This document shows, piece by piece, positions 6,275-9,718 of a stretch of DNA of 9,718 nt. Source of the DNA: an uncultured Collinsella sp. (GTDB lineage: Bacteria; Actinomycetota; Coriobacteriia; Coriobacteriales; Coriobacteriaceae). A model generated the notes under the pieces. That model was not told where the DNA came from, searched no databases, and saw only the letters and a program-made list of their open reading frames with translations. A program made the position numbers and the translations under genes. The stretch lies in the NCBI GenBank assembly GCA_900540995.1, contig UQHO01000053.1, positions 1 through 9,718 on the forward strand, in the 5' to 3' direction. Each line of letters opens with the position of its first letter. Position 1 is the stretch's first letter.

Positions 6275-6850
6275 CTACAGCGGCGCGGCTGCCGGGGTCA
6301 GCTGCTTGATGTATGCCCACATGCGCTGCTTGGCGGCTTTGTCAGTGAGCGCCGCCTCAAAACCGTCGAGCGCGAGCACGCGGCGGCCCTGCACATGGGC
6401 GACCAGGCCGGGCTTGAGCATGGCGGTGTCGAAGTCATCGATCGCCACGAGCATATCGGCGTAGGCCTCGCGCATGGCGTCAGCCGCGTTGTTGTCGAGC
6501 AGTAGCACCGCCTCGGGGTCCAAGGCCTCAAGCGCCTCGCGGAACAGCTCGCACGGCAGAGTCTCGCCCACCGTGACCGCTCCGTCGCCTGTGCCGGCGA
6601 CGCTTGCCAGCACGCAAAAATCCTCGGGCGCGTAGCCGATGGCCCCAAGCGCCTTGCGCAACGCCGCGCCATCCGGGCCGGCAGCAAGCTCGCCACCCGA
6701 ACGCTCGGCCTCGTCCAAATCGCCTTTGACCAGCACGATCGGCGAGCACGCGTTGCCCACGATGCGCACGCCACGGACCGCAAGCGATGTGAGCTCCTGC
6801 TCGGCCGCCTGGGCGATGGCTTCTTTTTTCTGGCTCTGTGACGTGGACAT
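6275..6850 (-). CDS. Uncharacterised protein, possibly a degenerate uracil-DNA glycosylase-like fold
   Basis: 191 residues, no signal peptide or membrane segment. After a charged N-terminal helix (1-25), the order of motifs resembles family-4-type uracil-DNA glycosylases: a strand PIVLVKGDLDE (37-47) where the family has VGEAPG, then LAAGPDGAALRKALGAIGY (55-73) matching the GPAGQLLDRML helix region, APEDFCVLAS, LFREALEALDPEAVLLLD (102-119) matching the strand before GxTAA, DNNAADAM (119-126), and GRRVLALDGFEAALTDKAAK (155-174) where the family has the HP-containing loop, ending in WAYIKQL. The catalytic GEAPG-type motif, the conserved HPA and the iron-sulfur cysteines are absent, so activity is not expected. 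The resemblance is by eye and tentative. The ATG at 6850 is preferred (GGAGAG upstream); an ATG at 6880 lies in the -10 box. Confidence 0.85.
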   Translation of the reverse strand: MSTSQSQKKEAIAQAAEQELTSLAVRGVRIVGNACSPIVLVKGDLDEAERSGGELAAGPDGAALRKALGAIGYAPEDFCVLASVAGTGDGAVTVGETLPCELFREALEALDPEAVLLLDNNAADAMREAYADMLVAIDDFDTAMLKPGLVAHVQGRRVLALDGFEAALTDKAAKQRMWAYIKQLTPAAAPL

Positions 6851-6878
6851 GCGCTCTCCAATCGTTTGCGTGCCCACC

Positions 6879-6884
6879 ATTATA
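6879..6884 (-). promoter_or_regulatory. -10 box of the 6850 gene
   Basis: A perfect TATAAT on the minus strand lies about 30 bases before the ATG at 6850. No good -35 is seen; the sequence 17 bases upstream is ACCACT. The spacing predicts a leader of about 20 bases and shows that the in-frame ATG at 6880 is part of the promoter. Confidence 0.55.
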
Positions 6885-6903
6885 TAAAAGAGCCGCCCGC
6901 GAG

Positions 6904-6932
6904 TGGTTGCTTTGCGGGCCGCTGGGTATAAG
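6904..6932 (+). promoter_or_regulatory. Weak candidate promoter of trxA
   Basis: TATAAG (6927-6932) matches the -10 consensus at five of six bases, about 55 bases before the trxA ATG. The hexamer 17 bases upstream, TGGTTG, is poor, and TTGCTT at 6907 is spaced too closely. It is divergent from and close to the 6879 promoter. Confidence 0.35.
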
Positions 6933-6951
6933 CACGGTCGTACTGAGTTTT

Positions 6952-6968
6952 ACGCGGCCGAGCCGCGT
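6952..6968 (+). other. Small hairpin in the trxA leader
   Basis: ACGCGGC-CGA-GCCGCGT forms a perfect seven-base-pair stem with a three-base loop, nine bases before the GGAGG ribosome site of trxA. It is too short and lacks a U-run for a terminator; a role in message stability is possible. Confidence 0.4.
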
Positions 6969-6986
6969 CGCATTATGGAGGTCACC

Positions 6987-7307
6987 ATGGCTGACATTAA
7001 GCAGATTACCCCCGAGAACTTCGATTCCATCGTTAACGACAGCCTGCCCGTGCTGGTTGATTTTTGGGCTCCGTGGTGTGGGCCGTGTCGTTCACTCTCG
7101 CCCATCGTGGACGAGGTCGCCGACGAGCTGGCCGGCAAGCTGGCCGTGGCCAAGTGCAACGTCGATGACAACCAGGACCTGGCCATGAAGTTTGGCGTCA
7201 TGAGCATCCCCACGCTGATCGTCTTTAAGAACGGCGAAGAGGTTGACCGCTCGGTCGGCGCACTGCCCAAGGCGAGGCTTCAGGCGCTGCTGGAGAAGCA
7301 TCTGTAA
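6987..7307 (+). CDS. trxA: Thioredoxin
   Basis: Cytoplasmic protein disulfide reductant of 106 residues, full length for the family. The active site WCGPC is complete (C31 and C34 in DFWAPWCGPCRSLSPI), the conserved cis-proline is P75 in SIPT, and the end LIVFKNGEEVDRSVGALPKARLQALLEKHL is typical. The ATG at 6987 has GGAGG five bases upstream. A GTG at 6903 would add 28 residues that belong to no thioredoxin and would span the promoter, so it was discarded. It stands alone: the upstream gene is divergent and a strong terminator lies 112 bases downstream. No thioredoxin reductase is present in the window. Confidence 0.97.
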   Translation: MADIKQITPENFDSIVNDSLPVLVDFWAPWCGPCRSLSPIVDEVADELAGKLAVAKCNVDDNQDLAMKFGVMSIPTLIVFKNGEEVDRSVGALPKARLQALLEKHL

Positions 7308-7418
7308 TACGCTTGTTACGTATCTGCCGTCCATGAGCGGTTTTGCACCGCTCGCCGGAGCGCCGGGTGCAGGGTGCGCGACCATGGATAGTATGGTAGA
7401 CACAAACAGCCCCCAGTG
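7308..7418 (+). other. Untranslated region after trxA with potential structure
   Basis: No gene is supported here. TGCACCGCTC (7344-7353) can pair with GAGC and GGTGCA (7358-7361, 7366-7371) around a GCCG loop, with a four-base bulge; GAGCGG/CCGCTC (7335-7340, 7348-7353) is an alternative pairing. Neither is followed by U residues. TAGTAT (7389-7394) could be a -10 element for a short transcript ending at the 7419 terminator, but no -35 supports it. Confidence 0.3.
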
Positions 7419-7456
7419 AACGGGTGCGGGTCAGACGGACTCGCACCCGTTTTCTT
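7419..7456 (+). terminator. Strong Rho-independent terminator
   Basis: ACGGGTGCGGGTC (7420-7432) pairs with GACTCGCACCCGT (7438-7450) over 13 pairs with a single G-U, around the five-base loop AGACG. An A-T pair extends it (7419/7451), and TTTTCTT follows. It ends transcription from trxA, or from a short transcript starting in the preceding gap, and separates trxA from the nickel genes. Confidence 0.88.
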
Positions 7457-7483
7457 ATGCGGCGGCGCCCGGGGCGGGCGTAG

Positions 7484-7489
7484 TAGAAT
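7484..7489 (+). promoter_or_regulatory. Candidate -10 box of the nickel gene cluster
   Basis: TAGAAT matches TATAAT at five of six bases, about 40 bases before the ATG at 7528 and after the terminator. The -35 position is GC-rich (GGCGGC) with no match. A perfect GC dyad, CGCCCG-GGG-CGGGCG (7466-7480), fills the spacer and could be a regulator site, or simply GC-rich sequence. The weak -35 would fit an activated or specially regulated promoter. Confidence 0.4.
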
Positions 7490-7527
7490 CTGAACCACTG
7501 GATTGCCCCGTACAAAAGGAGATTCCC

Positions 7528-7776
7528 ATGCATGACGTTGGAATGAACATGAGCCAGCTTGCCATGAGCGTCAAGCAGGTCGACGACACCATCGAGCTCG
7601 CCCACGAGTGGAGCCATCAGCTGCTGCATGCGACCGAGAACTTTGACATGGAGCGTATTGGCGCCAAGCTCGAGGCCGCCATGGCTGCGCTGCACGAGGC
7701 GCATGACGCGCTCGAGGGCTACGAGGACGCCATCGAGGCCGACCACAACTCCGTCGGCTCCGTGAAGCTGGTGTAG
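7528..7776 (+). CDS. Small helical histidine-containing protein of unknown function, upstream of nikR
   Basis: 82 residues, acidic, no signal peptide or membrane segment. I do not recognise the family. It reads as two amphipathic helices (about 9-37 and 40-73) joined by a short turn, a likely helical hairpin or coiled coil. Seven histidines stand out: H2, H26, H30 and H34 (spaced four apart, so on one face of helix 1), H56 and H59 on helix 2, and H73. This arrangement could make a metal site in the folded hairpin. AAGGAG lies six bases before the ATG. The stop TAG is one base from the NikR GTG, so the two are co-translated; the partner gene suggests a role in nickel handling or in modulating NikR. 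The function is inference only. Confidence 0.85.
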   Translation: MHDVGMNMSQLAMSVKQVDDTIELAHEWSHQLLHATENFDMERIGAKLEAAMAALHEAHDALEGYEDAIEADHNSVGSVKLV

Positions 7777-7777
7777 C

Positions 7778-8296
7778 GTGGCCGGGCACGAGCACGAGCA
7801 CGGCTGCGACCACAAGCACGAGCATCCGCACGGTCCGGCCGACCAGGCGAGCTGCCGTTGCGCCGGCTCCAGCTCCGAGCTGGTACGCTTTTCGGTCACC
7901 GCGCCCGACGACCTGCTGCGCCGCTTTGACGAGCAGATCGCGCGCCGCGGTGACGTGGCCAACCGCTCCGAGGCCGTGCGCGACCTGATTCGCGCCTCGA
8001 TCGCCAAGGAGCAGATGCGCACGCCCGACGAGCAGGTCATCGGATCGCTCACCATGATCTACGACCACCACACCGGCGATCTGACACGCCGCCTGGACGA
8101 GGTGCAGCACGACTACACCGACGAGATCGTCTCGACCCTGCACGTGCATCTGGACCACCACAACTGTCTGGAGATTCTGGCGCTTAAGGGCCGCGGCGAG
8201 CGCGTCTACGAGCTGGCCGACCGTCTGCTGGGACTGCGTGGCGTTAAGCACGGCGAGCTCACGTGTGCCGCCACCGGACAAAGCCTAGGACTGTAG
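7778..8296 (+). CDS. nikR: Nickel-responsive transcriptional regulator NikR with His/Cys-rich N-terminal tail
   Basis: Ribbon-helix-helix repressor or regulator that binds DNA when loaded with nickel. Of 172 residues, about 34-72 form the ribbon-helix-helix DNA-binding domain (LVRFSVTAPDDLLRRFDEQI, NRSEAVRDLIR) and about 85-165 the ACT-type nickel-sensing domain. The high-affinity site is complete: H111 (VQHD), H122 and H124 (TLHVH) and C130 (HHNCLEI), equivalent to E. coli His76, His87, His89 and Cys95. E. coli NikR is 133 residues; the excess is an N-terminal tail of about 33 residues with seven His and three Cys within its first 28 residues (AGHEHEHGCDHKHEHPHG, then CRC). The start is GTG one base after the small gene's stop, with no clear ribosome site, implying coupling; no later in-frame start precedes the DNA-binding domain. 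It lies upstream of hypF. Confidence 0.93.
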   Translation: MAGHEHEHGCDHKHEHPHGPADQASCRCAGSSSELVRFSVTAPDDLLRRFDEQIARRGDVANRSEAVRDLIRASIAKEQMRTPDEQVIGSLTMIYDHHTGDLTRRLDEVQHDYTDEIVSTLHVHLDHHNCLEILALKGRGERVYELADRLLGLRGVKHGELTCAATGQSLGL

Positions 8297-8314
8297 CGGG
8301 ATTTCCCGCAGCGC

Positions 8315-8390
8315 ACCTGCCAAAAAGGGACAGGTTTATTTTGGCAGGTTTAGATGTTTTACCTACCAAAATAAACCTGTCCCTTTTTGG
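8315..8390. repeat. Long inverted repeat with three alternative arms, between nikR and hypF
   Basis: Arms of 30 bases (8320-8349 and 8361-8390) are reverse complements with one mismatch (C8345 against A8365) around an 11-base loop. A second, mutually exclusive pairing uses ACCTGCCAAAA (8315-8325) with TTTTGGCAGGT (8339-8349), perfect over 11 bases. The third arm ACCTACCAAAA (8361-8371) therefore competes with the first for the same partner. The AAAGGGACAG core (8324-8333) also occurs in the nadA-nadB palindrome. It starts 19 bases after the nikR stop and ends 24 bases before the hypF ATG. It may be a dispersed repeat, or a regulatory hairpin between the two genes, or both. Confidence 0.88.
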
Positions 8391-8414
8391 TCGGTTTTAA
8401 TGAGGGAGAGCCGC

Positions 8415-9718
8415 ATGCGGCATGTGCATATTCATGTGACGGGCATTGTGCAGGGCGTTGGCATGCGGCCGTTTGTGTATCGCGAGGCCATGGCGCATGG
8501 CATTTGCGGATGGGTGCTCAACGCGGGCGACGGCGTGCATATCGAAGCGCATGCTCTGGCCGGTGCGCTCGATGCTTTTGTTGCCGCGCTTTCTGAGCAT
8601 GCGCCTGCGGCAGCCCGCGTAGAGCATGTCGAGGTTGTGGACCTGGCAGCCAACGGTTGGGATGCCGCCAATGAAGAGGGTTTTCGCATCGTAGCATCGC
8701 AGGACCAGACCGCGCACACGACGCTCGTCTCGCCCGATATCGCCACCTGCGACGATTGCCTGCGCGAGCTGTTCGATCCCGCCGACCGACGCTATCACTA
8801 CCCCTTTATCAACTGCACTAACTGCGGCCCACGCTTTACCATCATCCGATCGCTGCCTTATGACCGAGCGGCTACCTCGATGGACCGTTTTCCCATGTGC
8901 CCTGAGTGTGCCGCGGAGTATGCCAATCCGCTCGACCGTCGCTTTCACGCGCAGCCCGATGCCTGCTTTAATTGCGGGCCGCATATCATGTGGCGCGAAG
9001 AGAGCGTGGGCGATGAGCCGGGCGAAGCCGCCGCGCCGCTGGCCGTCGGCACCACGCGCGAGACCAGCGACGCCATTATCGACCGCTGCGTTGAGCTGCT
9101 GGCCCTTGGTGGCATCGTCGCCATCAAGGGCCTGGGCGGATTCCATCTATCCTGTGACGCCTCCAACGAGCAGGCGGTAGCCGAGCTTCGCCGCCGTAAA
9201 CGCCGCAGCAACAAGCCACTTGCCGTTATGGTGCGCAGCCTTGCCGACGCTGAACGCCTGTGCCATATCAGCGACGTTGAGCGCGGCTTGCTGGCCGGCA
9301 GCATTCGCCCCATTGTGCTGCTGCGCCGACGTGCTGTTTGCGAGAGCGGTGATTCTCCCGACGCCCTCGCGCTCGCACCGTCCGTCGCGCGCGACCTGCC
9401 CGAGCTCGGCGTTATGCTCCCCTACACCCCGCTTCAGCATCTGCTGCTTGCCGCGGCAGAAGCCCGCGGTATGCACGCGCTCGTCATGACCAGCGGAAAC
9501 CTGAGCGAAGAGCCCATCGAGACCGACGACGATCTTGCCTGGGAACACCTCGTTGCCGCCGGCATCGCCGACGCGTTGCTCGGTAACGACCGCGCGATCC
9601 TCTCGCGCTACGACGACTCTGTAGTGCGCGTGGTCGACGGCGCCGTTATGCCCGTGCGCCGCGCTCGCGGATATGCACCCCAGCCGCTGCCGCTGCCGGC
9701 GCTCGAACTCGCGCGCCC
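8415..9718 (+). CDS. hypF: Carbamoyltransferase HypF, [NiFe]-hydrogenase maturation (5' part, cut by window end)
   Basis: Uses carbamoyl phosphate and ATP to make the thiocarboxamide on HypE that becomes the cyanide ligands of [NiFe]-hydrogenase. The visible 434 codons are open to the window edge. Seen in order: acylphosphatase-like domain (1-90, VTGIVQGVGMRPFVYR with R18, and N36); the HypF zinc fingers C112/C115, C134/C137 and C162/C165, C184/C187 (CDDC, CTNCGPRF, CPEC, CFNCGP); then the YrdC-like domain (about 218-420, with GGIVAIKGLGGFHLSCDA, KRRSNKPLAVMV and TSGNLSEEPI). The C-terminal Kae1-like half lies outside the window; the whole protein is usually about 750 residues. The ATG at 8415 has GGGAG six bases upstream; an in-frame ATG at 8400 precedes that site and is less likely. 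It is the only hydrogenase maturation gene in the window and implies a [NiFe]-hydrogenase elsewhere. Confidence 0.96.
   Translation, partial: MRHVHIHVTGIVQGVGMRPFVYREAMAHGICGWVLNAGDGVHIEAHALAGALDAFVAALSEHAPAAARVEHVEVVDLAANGWDAANEEGFRIVASQDQTAHTTLVSPDIATCDDCLRELFDPADRRYHYPFINCTNCGPRFTIIRSLPYDRAATSMDRFPMCPECAAEYANPLDRRFHAQPDACFNCGPHIMWREESVGDEPGEAAAPLAVGTTRETSDAIIDRCVELLALGGIVAIKGLGGFHLSCDASNEQAVAELRRRKRRSNKPLAVMVRSLADAERLCHISDVERGLLAGSIRPIVLLRRRAVCESGDSPDALALAPSVARDLPELGVMLPYTPLQHLLLAAAEARGMHALVMTSGNLSEEPIETDDDLAWEHLVAAGIADALLGNDRAILSRYDDSVVRVVDGAVMPVRRARGYAPQPLPLPALELAR

Noticed and set aside
6878..6880. ATG start for the 6275-6850 gene, ten codons upstream.
   Set aside because: It overlaps the TATAAT -10 box, and GGAGAG fits the ATG at 6850.
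7487..7504. AATC-N10-GATT dyad downstream of the candidate -10 of the nickel genes, considered as a NikR operator.
   Set aside because: Arms are only four bases and do not match the known NikR pattern; expected by chance.

Overview
The window is high-GC, densely coded bacterial chromosome. Gene content and style (nadA-nadB-nadC-niaR operon, LytTR two-component pair, NikR with hydrogenase maturation, intergenic palindromes with a GGGACAG core) suggest an anaerobic gut actinobacterium of the Coriobacteriia, perhaps Collinsella or a relative. The lineage is judged from memory of similar sequence and was not searched.

Layout. (1) Positions 55-3919, minus strand: a four-gene operon for de novo NAD synthesis, transcribed nadA, nadB, nadC, niaR. 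NadB oxidises aspartate to iminoaspartate, NadA condenses it with dihydroxyacetone phosphate to quinolinate, and NadC converts quinolinate to nicotinate mononucleotide. NiaR is the niacin-responsive repressor that most likely controls the operon. A perfect 19-bp-arm inverted repeat (3961-4004) overlaps a recognisable promoter (-35 TTGTCA, 17-bp spacer, -10 CATACT) and is the best operator candidate. A 33-bp perfect palindrome separates nadA from nadB. (2) 4211-6210, plus strand: a LytTR response regulator and a multi-membrane-span GHKL histidine kinase of the AgrC/ComD type, overlapping by one base; no peptide signal gene is visible beside them. (3) 6275-6850, minus strand: an uncharacterised protein that looks like a degenerate family-4-type uracil-DNA glycosylase fold. 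(4) 6987-7307, plus: thioredoxin. A gene-free stretch follows (7308-7527) with a strong intrinsic terminator and a candidate promoter. (5) 7528-9718, plus: a nickel module made of a small histidine-containing helical protein, a NikR nickel regulator with an unusual His/Cys-rich N-terminal tail, a long structured palindromic repeat, and the first 434 codons of hypF ([NiFe]-hydrogenase maturation), which runs off the window.

The points that most deserve a second look are the His/Cys-tailed NikR with its coupled small helical protein, the three-armed palindrome between nikR and hypF that can fold two mutually exclusive ways, the operator/promoter arrangement at nadA, and the active-site-less glycosylase-like protein. 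No tRNA, rRNA, CRISPR array, transposase or prophage gene was seen.
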